A stretch of 64,000 bases of DNA from Halpernia humi (GTDB taxonomy: Bacteria > Bacteroidota > Bacteroidia > Flavobacteriales > Weeksellaceae). Position 1 is the first letter of the stretch. Each line of letters begins with the position of its first letter. A program made the translations under genes and the position numbers. The notes beneath the pieces were generated by a model. The model worked only from the letters and a program-made list of their open reading frames with translations, made no database searches and was not told the DNA's origin. The stretch spans positions 62,001 to 126,000 of the forward strand of contig NZ_FNUS01000005.1 of the NCBI RefSeq assembly GCF_900108025.1. The letters are read 5' to 3'. Below, piece after piece: positions 1 to 9,428 of this stretch.

Positions 1-76
1 TTACATTTGTTTTTTGAGCAAATGACATTAGCAAACAAAGGTTGATAAAAACTAAGGTGGAATATATTTTTTTCAT
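1..76 (-). CDS. Secreted protein, partial (N-terminus only)
   Basis: A minus-strand reading frame opens with ATG at 74-76 and runs off the left edge of the window. The 25 visible residues form a typical signal peptide: MKK, a hydrophobic core (STLVFINLCLLM) and a likely cleavage after SFAQ. The mature protein lies outside the window, so no function can be given. It lies upstream of no visible gene and follows three other minus-strand genes for exported proteins, so it probably belongs to the same cluster of small secreted proteins. Confidence 0.55.
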   Translation of the reverse strand, partial: MKKIYSTLVFINLCLLMSFAQKTNV

Positions 77-223
77 AAAAAGCTTGTTTTTTAGTTAATA
101 TTTTTTAGTTTATTTGAAAGGATATTGTTTTAGATTTTTTATAAATAATTTATAGTTTTTCTACTTTAAATTGATAATTCAAATATAATTAAGAATTATT
201 TTGACCATAACTTAATTTCTTTA

Positions 224-658
224 TTATTCGAAGTCTTCATCTTTTAAAACTACTTTAATTAAGGTGTAGGGTTTGATATTTTTAATCATTAAATCATATA
301 CTTTTTTAATAGATTCATAGTCATTTGAAAGTTTTGTACCATTAAAAGTATTATATCCTGAGTTATCTGGAATTATGACATTAATGGTTTGTAACTCGGG
401 GTTTTTTGCTTTTATGGCATCAATAAACAATTGCATTTTAGGGTTGTCTGGTAGCATTTTTTTGCCATCTGAGTTACACCAAAAAATGTCTCCTTTTATA
501 ATATTACTCACCACAACAGTTTTATGAAATGAATCAGTACCTGTGATATAGAAATAACCTTTATCTGTACAAGGTAATTGTGCTTTTGTTGTATTAAAAT
601 TCAAGCAAAAGATTATTAAAAATAAGACACTTGCTAGTTTTGTTATTTTTGTTTTCAT
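224..658 (-). CDS. Small secreted protein of unknown function
   Basis: Encodes 144 residues. Residues 1-27 are a signal peptide ending in KAQ, so the mature protein is about 117 residues and exported to the periplasm or cell surface. I do not recognise the mature domain. It has a predicted alternating beta/alpha pattern, with a phrase near the middle (residues 91-99, QTINVIIPD) that looks like a beta strand, and an acidic C-terminus. The signal peptide is nearly the same as that of the gene at 1390-2289, whereas the mature parts are unrelated. It lies 16 bp downstream of the metalloprotease gene and is probably cotranscribed with it. Confidence 0.6.
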   Translation of the reverse strand: MKTKITKLASVLFLIIFCLNFNTTKAQLPCTDKGYFYITGTDSFHKTVVVSNIIKGDIFWCNSDGKKMLPDNPKMQLFIDAIKAKNPELQTINVIIPDNSGYNTFNGTKLSNDYESIKKVYDLMIKNIKPYTLIKVVLKDEDFE

Positions 659-674
659 GGGCTTTTATTTGTAT

Positions 675-1358
675 TTAAAATTGTCTCACATATTGCACCG
701 CAGCATTCATCAAAATAGGTAAAGACAAATTTTGACCACTAATATTATATTGTTGTGCTAATAAATAGCCTGCATTTAAGCAAGAAAACCGCTGTTGCGG
801 TGTTCCATGGAAGTTCGGATTGTTAAAATCATAACTTCCTTTATTGAAAAAAGAGTTTGCAACTTCTTGTATATTTATACTCCCAATTGTATTGGCTCTG
901 TGATATAAATAAGAACCTGCAATATAATCTGCAAACAATTCTTTATACTTCCCAGTAAGTCCTGTATGGTATTTAAAATCAATAATATGCCCAAATTCAT
1001 GCGCCAAAATTATTGGTACCGAACTACAAGTTCCGGAAGGAGAGTTTAAACATTCATTTTGAACTAGAGAAAAACCAAGCATCACCGTTCCATCCGGAAA
1101 GTTTGGATTTGAAATTTCTGAAGTGGCATAAGCATTCGGCGCACCTTGATCCAACAAATAGAAAAAATTAGGATGTATATTAAAAATATTAACTAAAAGT
1201 TGATATTCTCGTTGGTTGATGGCATCAAATTGTTGATTTCCAGAACTGCTTCTAAGATTGATTGTTGGCAAAGTAGAATTACCAAAATAGCATCCTTGCG
1301 CTGAAACTTTAGTTGAGAAAATTAAACTTGCAACTAAAATAAAAAGTGTTTTTTTCAT
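675..1358 (-). CDS. Secreted zinc metalloprotease-like protein (HExxH)
   Basis: Encodes 227 residues with a signal peptide (1-20, cleavage after VSAQ). The zincin motif HEFGH is at residues 120-124 (H120, E121, H124). A glutamate in ELFADYIAG (E140) sits 16 residues later, in the position and context of the third zinc ligand in gluzincin-like enzymes. The protein ends soon after, so it is a minimal catalytic domain without a sorting or adhesion domain. Peptidase activity is inferred from the motif; the substrate is unknown. It is flanked on both sides by genes for small secreted proteins on the same strand. It could equally be a zincin-fold lysis or cell-wall protein. Confidence 0.7.
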   Translation of the reverse strand: MKKTLFILVASLIFSTKVSAQGCYFGNSTLPTINLRSSSGNQQFDAINQREYQLLVNIFNIHPNFFYLLDQGAPNAYATSEISNPNFPDGTVMLGFSLVQNECLNSPSGTCSSVPIILAHEFGHIIDFKYHTGLTGKYKELFADYIAGSYLYHRANTIGSINIQEVANSFFNKGSYDFNNPNFHGTPQQRFSCLNAGYLLAQQYNISGQNLSLPILMNAAVQYVRQF

Positions 1359-1389
1359 AATTAATATTTTTTAGGTTGGTCTAACTAAT

Positions 1390-2289
1390 CTATTGTATTG
1401 GTGTAATTTTCTTTGTTTTAAAATTGTATTGTTCTGTTGGCTGGCTTTGACCTCTTTTTTGCAACTCATAAATACCTTTACCTTTATAGGTAACATTTTC
1501 TATCGTTTTATCATTGAGCAGATTCTCGCCTTCCAATGTCATAATATCAGCCCAAGGCTTCCCATTATTGCTTAAAGGTCCATAGTCATTCCCTGGAGAA
1601 TTCCAAGTAAAACGCAGGCAAAAATTTCCATTCTCATCTATTTCATTTCCATAATTAAATCCCACAGCACTCATATCTTTAAGTTTTATATCTTTTAAAA
1701 CTACAACCTGTCCATTTTCAGAATAAAAAACACGACCTGTTGGCTCTTTTACGGGAATTGTCTCATAATTTTTACCATTAAAAAATAGACCATCGCCTCT
1801 CCCATTATAATCTCTAAGCCCATCTATTTTCACCTTATGGTTTTTCGCCAATTCCAAAATTTCTTGATTTTGGGCTGATAATTTTATAGAATGGTTTTCA
1901 TTGGCAGAAACTTTCGACTTAGGTGCCACCAAAACCACTTCATTTTCTTTTTTCTTTTTTAAATACTTTTCTTTAGCCTGTAAAGCTTCCTGTTGCTTTT
2001 GTTTAGCGCTTGCTTGTCTAGTTTTTTCACCAGCTTTCCAGGCAGTAATTTTTTGCTGGTCTTGTTTTTCTTTTTTATCTCGCTCTTCATTTTGTTTTTT
2101 AGCACAAATCGGACATGAGCGATCGATACAAGAAACAGAACCTTTTGGCCGGGTTTTACCTGTAATTTTCCAATATTCACAGTTTGGCGCACAAGTAACA
2201 TGAGCGCCTTGTGCTTTTGCAGTGTTAAAACTTAGGCAAGTCATTATTAAAAATAAGACAGTTGATAATTGTGTGATTTTTGTTTTCAT
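1390..2289 (-). CDS. Secreted coiled-coil protein with a cysteine cluster
   Basis: Encodes 299 residues. Residues 1-27 are a signal peptide nearly the same as that of the 224-658 gene. After cleavage come five cysteines within about 30 residues (CAPNC, then SCIDRSCPIC), which could bind metal or form disulfides. A highly charged Lys/Glu/Gln coiled coil follows (about residues 65-115), then a C-terminal beta-rich region of about 150 residues with repeated Asn-Gly turns (YNGRGDGLFFNG, YSENGQVVVL), resembling short beta-repeat domains. I do not recognise the family. It is first in the minus-strand run leading into the metalloprotease, 31 bp away. Confidence 0.6.
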   Translation of the reverse strand: MKTKITQLSTVLFLIMTCLSFNTAKAQGAHVTCAPNCEYWKITGKTRPKGSVSCIDRSCPICAKKQNEERDKKEKQDQQKITAWKAGEKTRQASAKQKQQEALQAKEKYLKKKKENEVVLVAPKSKVSANENHSIKLSAQNQEILELAKNHKVKIDGLRDYNGRGDGLFFNGKNYETIPVKEPTGRVFYSENGQVVVLKDIKLKDMSAVGFNYGNEIDENGNFCLRFTWNSPGNDYGPLSNNGKPWADIMTLEGENLLNDKTIENVTYKGKGIYELQKRGQSQPTEQYNFKTKKITPIQ

Positions 2290-2500
2290 TGTATTTTATT
2301 TTTTAAGTGTGATGATGAAGTTTGATTAGATTCTTCATTTTAATTTTTCTAAAGAATCCAACAACAATTTCATAGCTATTTTAAACTGTTATCTCAAATT
2401 TCAAATATTTTTTCAAGACAGAAAAAAAAATGTCGTGAATGACATAAAATGTAACGTGAATGGTAAAAGATTTTTTTCAACCACCAGTATTGAAGGGCGT

Positions 2501-4354
2501 TTATTCGTTTTTGTAGCTTCTAGATTTTGGGACAATCGCATTGTTCGTCATAATAAATTCTTTCAAATTGCTTTGTTTTATAAAGTTTTTATTGACGATG
2601 TAAGACTTGTGGCAGCGCACAAAATTCGGCGGCAATTGTTCTGCAATTTCTTTGAGGCTTGTGCGCACTTGTTCCACTTTTTGGCTTCTCACAAGTTCTA
2701 CATAATGATCATCTGAACGCATGTATAAAAGATCTTGCAAATAAACCTTGGTTTTATTTTTCAACTCAATATGCGCTAGGCTTGCTTTTTTCTTTACTTC
2801 TTCTAGTGTTTCACTTATTTCATCGTGTTTCGCTTCAATGCTTTGTTTTTCGAGTTGAAGTTGTTTTTTCTTTTGATCGACTTTTTTCCATCTTATAAAA
2901 GAATACATGGCAATGATAAAGACGATGAATAAAGCAATGGCAAAGAAAATTCTATTGTGGTTGTATTTAGATTTAAAACTTTCTGCGGCATTTATTTGCG
3001 AATCCTTTTTCTTCATTTCATAGTCGTGCGCGGTATTCATCACTTTGACGATTTCACTGCTTTGCAACAAAGAGTCTTGCAAAGCCACTTCGGCTTCTTT
3101 TTCTTCCAAAGCATTTTTAAGATCCCCTTTTAGTTTGTAGTGTTCTGATAATGCGTTGAGTAAGAATTTATTATTTTCCGTTTTTTCGTTTTCTGTGTTC
3201 TTTTTGGCTTTCAATAGATAATCTTCGGCTAAAGCATAGTTTTTTTCTTTATCGGCCAAAATCCCTAAATTGGTTTGTGTAGAAGCAATATCTAATTTGT
3301 TCTTTAATTTTAAACGTTTCTCTAAAGCGATTGTTAAATACTTTTTAGCCTCAACAAAATTATTTTGTAGCAAATAAAACTCTCCCAAATTATGATAAGT
3401 TCTGGCAATATTATTTTCATCTTTTATGGCTTCAAAGAGTTTAATAGTTCCTTTTCTGTACCAAACTATCGAATCTTTTTTTGCCGTTAAATCATACAAA
3501 GTTGCCAAATTATCATAAGCAATGCCCATGCTATATTTGTTGTTATATCGCGACGCGAGCGCCAAAGACTTTTTAGCATAAGTAATGGCTTTGTCATACT
3601 GATTTGCTTTTTTAAACAAGACACTTAAATTGTTGTAAGACTGCAAAATACCTTTGGTATTGTTCAGCGATTCATTAATTTTTAAACCAGCAAAATAACT
3701 CTTTGCTGCATCTTCTAAACGTACAAGTTCACTCAAGGTATTGCCTTTGTTCATGTGGATGAGCGCTTCTAGGTTTTTATTTTTACCCACTTGGCCTAGT
3801 GCTTCATCTAAAACTTCTAATGATTTGCTAAACTGCCCGTTTACGCGGTACAAAATCCCAAGCGCATTATTCACGTTGGCTAATTCTTGTGGAAAATGCT
3901 CGTTGACGGCGATTTTTTTTGCTAAAATTGTTTTTTGTATCGCCTCTTCTACTCTGCCCATCGTCTTTAAGTTTCGCCCCATATTTTTATAAGTGCGAAT
4001 TTTGCCCAAAGCATAATTATTTTTGATGGACAAAGCCAAGGCTTTTTCGTCTAATTTGTTGGCTTCTTCATACTGATTGTCTCTGGAATATATGCCGGAA
4101 AGTTGATTTAATATATCAACTTGCAACTGGCTATCATTGGCTTTTTCGGCAAAAGCAAGCGCATCTAAAGCATCTTTTTTAGGCGCATTGATTTCTATGG
4201 CGGGGTAAGACTTGCTTCTTTTTACCAGAAGTTTTGCTTTTTCTAAAGGCGTAGTCGCATTTTCAAAAACTTTAGTAAGGCTATCGGTTGCCTGCTTTTG
4301 TGAGAAAACAGTGGCAGTTTGAATTAAAAAAAACAGCAGTAGAATTTTTTTCAT
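2501..4354 (-). CDS. TPR sensor with C-terminal LytTR DNA-binding domain
   Basis: Encodes 617 residues. Order: signal peptide (1-18), a long tetratricopeptide array (about residues 40-430, with repeated motifs such as LGILYRVNGQFSKSLEVLDE), one transmembrane segment (about 472-492), a cytoplasmic coiled coil (about 495-540) and a LytTR domain to the end (from VYLQDLLYMRSDDHYVEL, with FVRCHKSYIVN). The topology suggests that periplasmic TPRs sense a ligand or protein while the LytTR domain binds DNA directly, with no kinase in between. This one-component architecture is common in Flavobacteriia. No target can be named. The gene stands alone between 211-bp and 307-bp noncoding gaps. Confidence 0.8.
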   Translation of the reverse strand: MKKILLLFFLIQTATVFSQKQATDSLTKVFENATTPLEKAKLLVKRSKSYPAIEINAPKKDALDALAFAEKANDSQLQVDILNQLSGIYSRDNQYEEANKLDEKALALSIKNNYALGKIRTYKNMGRNLKTMGRVEEAIQKTILAKKIAVNEHFPQELANVNNALGILYRVNGQFSKSLEVLDEALGQVGKNKNLEALIHMNKGNTLSELVRLEDAAKSYFAGLKINESLNNTKGILQSYNNLSVLFKKANQYDKAITYAKKSLALASRYNNKYSMGIAYDNLATLYDLTAKKDSIVWYRKGTIKLFEAIKDENNIARTYHNLGEFYLLQNNFVEAKKYLTIALEKRLKLKNKLDIASTQTNLGILADKEKNYALAEDYLLKAKKNTENEKTENNKFLLNALSEHYKLKGDLKNALEEKEAEVALQDSLLQSSEIVKVMNTAHDYEMKKKDSQINAAESFKSKYNHNRIFFAIALFIVFIIAMYSFIRWKKVDQKKKQLQLEKQSIEAKHDEISETLEEVKKKASLAHIELKNKTKVYLQDLLYMRSDDHYVELVRSQKVEQVRTSLKEIAEQLPPNFVRCHKSYIVNKNFIKQSNLKEFIMTNNAIVPKSRSYKNE

Positions 4355-4661
4355 CTTAAAGATTTGAACTGCTTAAAAATAACTAAAAAAGTTTAATAAT
4401 TATTTATTTAATAAAAAAATAACAAATAATTAAAACTATCCATACTTTAGAACGTATTTTGGGATAAAAAAGCGAAAATATTTTTTTTAAAATTATTAAA
4501 AATTATAGATAAATACCAGTTTTTAAGCCACGTTGATTGTGCTTTTTTAGAACGATTGAATCTGCCGACTTTTGCCTTAAAAATCTTGGGGTTTTATTGA
4601 TTTTAAATTATTTTTTATTAACGAGATTATTGCATTTTGCAGTGCTGATTTCTGAAATCAA
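4355..4661. other. Intergenic region, no gene seen
   Basis: This 307-bp AT-rich gap separates the TPR-LytTR gene from the stop codon of the P-type ATPase. It must hold the promoter of the former on the minus strand. I see no exact TAnnTTTG box, no strong hairpin and no open frame worth reporting. Confidence 0.5.
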
Positions 4662-7184
4662 TCACAATAAATTCGAATATTTTTTATGATTTTTTGCCCG
4701 TTTAATCCACTTTACAAATTCAAACCAAACCACGGATACAAAACCAGTGAAAACCGCAATAATTAATTGGGAAAACGCTAAAGTTTCAAACCCAAAAAAT
4801 ACTGTTATTGGTTTTACAAAAAGCATCAATGCGACAATGAAAACGGTAATTAAAATAATAAGCAAAACTAGATTATTTTTATATTTCAACGTTGTAAAAA
4901 TTGAATAATAAAATGAACGATTAATTAGCGTGAGGAAAATATTAGCGGTGATTAAAACCGTAAAAACCATCGTTCTGGTAAGTGCTTCATCATAGTCATT
5001 TTGCACAGCATATTGGTAGATTAGTAATGTTCCGGCAGTAATAAGCAAACCTTGCAGAATACTTGTAGATAATTCCTTCCAGTTAAAAAAAGTACTGGAC
5101 AACGCCTTTGGTTTCTGCTGCATCGTGTTTTTTTCCATCGGTTCATTTTCATAAATAATAGAGCAGGTTGGCCCCATAATGATTTCTAAAAAAATAATAT
5201 GAATGGGCGAAAATATATTAGGATAAACCCAACCCAAAGCCAAAGGAATAAAAACCGTAAGAATAATAGGAATATGAATGGAAATAATATACTGAATGGC
5301 TTTCTTCAGATTGGTGTAAATTTTTCTGCCCATTGCGACTGCATCTACCATTTTAGACAAATCATCTTCTAGCAAAATTAATGATGCGGCTTGTTTGGCG
5401 ATTTCAGTTCCTTTTTTACCCATTGCAATACCGATATGTGCGGCTTTGAGAGCAGGGCCATCATTTACGCCATCGCCAGTCATCGCAACGATTTGATTGT
5501 TGGCTTTTAAAGCATTGATGATTTTTAGTTTGGCTTCAGGAAACATTCTTGTAAAAATAGTATTTTTCATTACACTAATTTTCAAGTCGTTATCGTTAAG
5601 TTTCATTAACTCATCGCCAGTAATTGAGTTTTCGTAGTCTTTAAAATGTATTTGTCTGGCAATGGCTTCTGTGGTTTCAGAATTGTCTCCAGTAATGATT
5701 TTTACGGCAATACCTGCATCGTAAAAATCTTGCAAAACATTTTGGATATTCTTTTTCGGAGGATCGTAAAATGCCACAATCCCTTTAAAATGAAACGAAA
5801 ATTCTTGCTGTTTTTCAGGGAAATTATTGCCTTCAAAATCTGAAATCCCCACAGCCAAGACGCGAAAACCGTCTTTTGCCAAAAGATTTATCGCTTTAGC
5901 AATTTGCAGTTTTTCAGTTTCTGTGAGTTTAGAAACAGTAATCAAAGCTTCTGGTGCGCCTTTGGCAGCAATCACTCTTTTTCCCAAATTATTTTCAAAA
6001 ATATGCGTCATCATCGGTGGCTTTCCACCTAAAGGATATTCGTGAACAAGTTGGTAATTTGGTCGATCGTCTTTTGCAACACTATTTTGATAAGTTTGAT
6101 GCAAAGCTATTTCCATTGGATCAAAAGGAATGGGTTCGCTTGCCCACATTGCCGCGGTGAGAAAGTCTTTTTCATCATCTGAAGATACTTCGGCAACATC
6201 AAATATTTTATTGGAAGACAGTAAAAACAGTTTTGCCACAGTCATTTTATTTTCTGTGAGCGTTCCAGTTTTGTCTGTGCAAATTACGGTGGCGCTTCCC
6301 AAGGTTTCAACGGTTTTCATTTGTTTCACCACGATCCCAAGTTTCATTAATCGCCACGCTCCCAGAGCCATAAATGTGGTAAATGCAACAGGAATTTCCT
6401 CTGGCAAAATACTCATTGCTAATGTAAGCGACTGCAAAAGGCTTTGCAATATTTCTTTAGAATTCCAATAATTAATGCCCCAAACAATGATAAAAACTAC
6501 GGCACCAGTAATTGCCATTTTCTTCACAAAATTGGCAATCTGGTTTTCTAAAGGCGTTTTTTCTTCCTGAATACTTTCTAAACTGCTCCCGATTTTCCCC
6601 AATTTGGTTTCGTTGCCGATGGCAGTAATTGTAGCGACTGCCAAACCACTGGCAACCGTGGTACCGCTGTAAATAAAATGGTCTTCTTTAGTTTTATCTT
6701 TAAATAAAGAAAACGATTCACCCGTTAAAATAGATTCATTGACGGAAAAATCATTAGAATGGATGATGCTTCCGTCTGCCGTAATTAGTGTTCCCTCTTC
6801 CACCATCAGACTATCGCCAAGCACTAATTCTTCACTTTTAATTTCTATTACTTTACCATTTCGGATCACTTTGCACGTGGGCTGTGAAAGATTTTTTAGT
6901 TTTTCTAGCGCATTTCTGCTTCGGGAATATTGATAGAGAGAAATGGAAGTTTGGAAAACAATGGCAAAAGATAAAAAAATACCATCTCCTGTATTTCCGC
7001 TAATAAAATAAATAGAAGCCGCTACCAATAGCAAAATAAGCATCGGATCTTTTAAAATACGAATAACAGTATCAAAGAAAGAATTTTCTTTTTTGTAATT
7101 TAATTGATTTTTTCCAAACTTTTCCCTTGCCTTAATGACCTCATCATTTGATAAACCCTGGATGTCGAAATTTTGAATGGGCAT
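4662..7184 (-). CDS. P-type ATPase, Ca2+-transporting type (P2)
   Basis: Encodes 840 residues, close to the usual length of bacterial P2 ATPases. Motifs in order: cation-ATPase N-terminal domain (1-50), actuator-domain TGES at 154-157, PEEIP in the M4 helix (about 261-265, where Ca2+ pumps have PEGLP), the phosphorylation motif DKTGTLT with catalytic D304, and the hinge TGDGVNDGPALK. A hydrophobic C-terminal half with several membrane helices follows. It should export or take up a divalent cation, probably Ca2+, at the cost of ATP. The second-position Glu in PEEIP makes the ion specificity uncertain. The universal stress protein gene lies 26 bp upstream on the same strand, so the two are probably cotranscribed. 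Confidence 0.88.
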   Translation of the reverse strand: MPIQNFDIQGLSNDEVIKAREKFGKNQLNYKKENSFFDTVIRILKDPMLILLLVAASIYFISGNTGDGIFLSFAIVFQTSISLYQYSRSRNALEKLKNLSQPTCKVIRNGKVIEIKSEELVLGDSLMVEEGTLITADGSIIHSNDFSVNESILTGESFSLFKDKTKEDHFIYSGTTVASGLAVATITAIGNETKLGKIGSSLESIQEEKTPLENQIANFVKKMAITGAVVFIIVWGINYWNSKEILQSLLQSLTLAMSILPEEIPVAFTTFMALGAWRLMKLGIVVKQMKTVETLGSATVICTDKTGTLTENKMTVAKLFLLSSNKIFDVAEVSSDDEKDFLTAAMWASEPIPFDPMEIALHQTYQNSVAKDDRPNYQLVHEYPLGGKPPMMTHIFENNLGKRVIAAKGAPEALITVSKLTETEKLQIAKAINLLAKDGFRVLAVGISDFEGNNFPEKQQEFSFHFKGIVAFYDPPKKNIQNVLQDFYDAGIAVKIITGDNSETTEAIARQIHFKDYENSITGDELMKLNDNDLKISVMKNTIFTRMFPEAKLKIINALKANNQIVAMTGDGVNDGPALKAAHIGIAMGKKGTEIAKQAASLILLEDDLSKMVDAVAMGRKIYTNLKKAIQYIISIHIPIILTVFIPLALGWVYPNIFSPIHIIFLEIIMGPTCSIIYENEPMEKNTMQQKPKALSSTFFNWKELSTSILQGLLITAGTLLIYQYAVQNDYDEALTRTMVFTVLITANIFLTLINRSFYYSIFTTLKYKNNLVLLIILITVFIVALMLFVKPITVFFGFETLAFSQLIIAVFTGFVSVVWFEFVKWIKRAKNHKKYSNLL

Positions 7185-7210
7185 TGTGGTATTCTTGTAA
7201 AAGTTTTCTT

Positions 7211-8044
7211 TTATGATTTTCTGAAAACCACCAAGGGAACTTTGGTATGAAATGAATATTCAGCAGCATTGCCCGCATAAAAAATATTTTCAAACCAATT
7301 TCTGTTTTGTTGCGTAAACATTACCAATATTGAGGGTTTTGCTTTTTTAACCGCTAATCTTATTGCTTCAATCAAATTATGATCTTGTTTTCTCTCACCA
7401 ACATGCAGAGTTAAAGGGTAATCTGTTGTGTTCTGGATTTTCGTTTCTAATTTTTTTACGTCTTCTTGATTCAATTCTAGAGACGTAAAATTTAGCAATT
7501 CTATAGAAGCTTGTAATGGTTTTGCAAATGCGACAACTTTACCGATTTCATTTTCATAATCTTCGAGATCTGAAGCATATAAAATACTGCTTATTTCAGT
7601 TGCTTGATAATCGTGTGGCACTACAATAACGGGAACTTTAGATTGATTGATAAGGTTAGAAGTGATGGTGCCTAAAATTTTATTTAAAATGCCCGCTCCT
7701 CTTGCGCTGATGCAGATATAATTAAAGTTGTGGTTCTCTGCAAATTCTAAGACGCTGGATTCTGGCAAGGGACTTAATTCTACCGCGTACTGAACGTGTT
7801 TGGGTTTCAGATGAATAGCCTCATATATGTTTTCAACAAATTGTATCAATTTGGCATGCACTATTCTTTTTTGCTCATCTTGATATTCATTTTCGCTTAA
7901 AACATCCCATGCGGAGGGAATTTGCAGATGGTGAACGTTAAGAAAAGTCAATAAATAGTCATTTTGGGCAGCGAGTTGAATCGCAAACCGCAATCCGGAT
8001 TTTGAATGATCCGAAAAATCTGTGGTAACGAGAATTTTTTCCAT
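7211..8044 (-). CDS. Tandem universal stress protein (UspA family)
   Basis: Encodes 277 residues made of two UspA domains. Domain 1 (about 1-145) starts KILVTTDFSDHSKSGLRF and ends with a GILNKILGTITSNLINQSKVPVIVVP-type segment characteristic of ATP-binding Usps, in which G-x2-G-x9-G(S/T) is only partly kept. Domain 2 (about 150-277) ends in AAEYSFHTKVPLVVF. Usps are cytoplasmic and act during growth arrest, nutrient or oxygen stress. It sits upstream of the P-type ATPase and downstream of the cupin and AraC genes, in a cluster that also holds HPF and DUF389 genes, fitting a stress or stationary-phase role. Confidence 0.85.
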   Translation of the reverse strand: MEKILVTTDFSDHSKSGLRFAIQLAAQNDYLLTFLNVHHLQIPSAWDVLSENEYQDEQKRIVHAKLIQFVENIYEAIHLKPKHVQYAVELSPLPESSVLEFAENHNFNYICISARGAGILNKILGTITSNLINQSKVPVIVVPHDYQATEISSILYASDLEDYENEIGKVVAFAKPLQASIELLNFTSLELNQEDVKKLETKIQNTTDYPLTLHVGERKQDHNLIEAIRLAVKKAKPSILVMFTQQNRNWFENIFYAGNAAEYSFHTKVPLVVFRKS

Positions 8045-8148
8045 TTTATTAGAATTTGTATTGATTAATTGTGATATTTTCCAGAATTAAATAAAGGATA
8101 AATCATCTGTTTCTTATTATGGAAGTTTATCAAATCTAAAATTTAATA

Positions 8149-8487
8149 TTAATCATAACCACTTTTTATAACGGTTAATATCATTTTGAATCTCTCATTG
8201 GCTTTTATAATGTTGGGCTTATGAGCAGGAATAATAATCGATTCACCAGTTTTTAAAACAAAAGTTGTTCCATCAATCACAAGTTCTGCTTTTCCTTCTA
8301 TAATTTGCGCAAAAGTATCAAAAGGGGAAATCTTTTCGGTAAGTCCTTCCCCACTATCAAAAGAAATTACGCTAATATTGCCGGTAGATTTTTTTAAAAT
8401 AGTTTTAATCACTACAGAATTGGGAATATATTCTATAATTTCTACGCTGATGTAGGTTTTTGCTTTTTCAAGTTCTGTAGTACTCAT
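8149..8487 (-). CDS. Cupin-domain protein
   Basis: Encodes 112 residues forming one cupin barrel. The first motif region reads PFDTFAQIIEGKAELVIDG and the second GESIIIPAHKPNIIKA, where PAHKPN carries the only clear metal-ligand histidine of motif 2. The usual two histidines of motif 1 are missing, so enzymatic activity is doubtful and a ligand-binding or sensing role is more likely. It lies 75 bp downstream of the AraC-type regulator gene on the same strand. Such small cupins often accompany stress regulators. Its function is not known. Confidence 0.75.
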   Translation of the reverse strand: MSTTELEKAKTYISVEIIEYIPNSVVIKTILKKSTGNISVISFDSGEGLTEKISPFDTFAQIIEGKAELVIDGTTFVLKTGESIIIPAHKPNIIKANERFKMILTVIKSGYD

Positions 8488-8562
8488 AATTGTTTAAGTG
8501 AAATAAAATTAAAAGATGTTTACTTCTAATTTTAATTTGATGGCGTGAAGAGTCATTTAAAA

Positions 8563-9123
8563 TTAAATATCTTCAAGATTTTGTTTTCTTTTTTTTCCCA
8601 GTTGTTTATAGAAAGAAGGGCAAAGACCAGTTACTTTTTTAAATTGATTAGACAAATGCGCCACACTACTATAATTCAGTTTATAGGCGATTTGTGTAAG
8701 ATTTAGTTCATCATAAAGCAGTAATTCTTTAGCCTTTTCTATTTTATGATTAATGATAAAATGTTGAATAGTAATGCCTTGCACTTCGGAAAATGTATTG
8801 GCGAGATAGGTATAATCATAGGCCAATTTTTCACTGATGTAATCGGAGTAGTTTTGTTTCGGGAGTTCATCTAAATAATGCACCATTTCTATGATGACAT
8901 TTTTTATCTTTTCAATTAAGATGCTTTTTTTATCATCTAGCAACTGTAATCCTGATTTTAATAAAATTTCTGATAGCTGTATGCGTTGCTGCTCATTGAT
9001 TTCTTCTAGCGTTTCTACCTGTCCTAATTCTATGCTCAAATATTTTATATTTAAACTATCCAAAGCGTCTTTTACTACCATTTTGCAACGCAGACTTACC
9101 ATATATTTGATGTATAATTTCAT
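8563..9123 (-). CDS. AraC-family transcriptional regulator
   Basis: Encodes 186 residues. The C-terminal 90 residues form an AraC double helix-turn-helix: IEKAKELLLYDELNLTQIAY, then LNYSSVAHLSNQFKKVTG and a final PSFYKQLGKKRK. The N-terminal part (1-95) is short, with YMVSLRCKMVVKDALDSL near the start. This resembles a group of Bacteroidota AraC proteins that lack a sugar-binding cupin domain. DNA binding is well supported; the ligand and targets are unknown. Neighbouring stress genes (cupin, Usp, P-ATPase) are plausible targets. Confidence 0.82.
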   Translation of the reverse strand: MKLYIKYMVSLRCKMVVKDALDSLNIKYLSIELGQVETLEEINEQQRIQLSEILLKSGLQLLDDKKSILIEKIKNVIIEMVHYLDELPKQNYSDYISEKLAYDYTYLANTFSEVQGITIQHFIINHKIEKAKELLLYDELNLTQIAYKLNYSSVAHLSNQFKKVTGLCPSFYKQLGKKRKQNLEDI

Positions 9124-9428
9124 AATTTCTATTAGATATTTGCATCATTTGATGGGTATTTAGAATCGTAAACGACTAACAAGGTAGTATTTTCTTGAGC
9201 GAAAATTAGAATAATAATTTCCTCATTACTCTCAAAGGTAGGTGTTTTTTAATGATATCTTGCACGATTCAGGTTTCTTTGTCTATTTTTATGTAATACC
9301 TTAATAATAAGACAAATAGAAGATAATAAATCCTTCTAAAACCTCCCTTTTTGAAACTTCTTTTTTATCAATAATAATTTGAAAAAAATTTTCGAAGCAT
9401 TTTTAAACCAAAACTTTTCTCCTAAAGT
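9124..9428. other. Intergenic region, no gene seen
   Basis: A 305-bp AT-rich gap between the AraC gene and the stop of the HPF gene. It presumably contains the promoter of the AraC gene and a terminator for HPF. I found no clear hairpin or conserved motif. Confidence 0.45.

Noticed and set aside
2430-2445. ATGTC...GACAT palindrome as an operator or terminator
   Set aside because: The 5-bp arms with a 6-bp loop lack a T-run and a conserved second copy; support is too weak.
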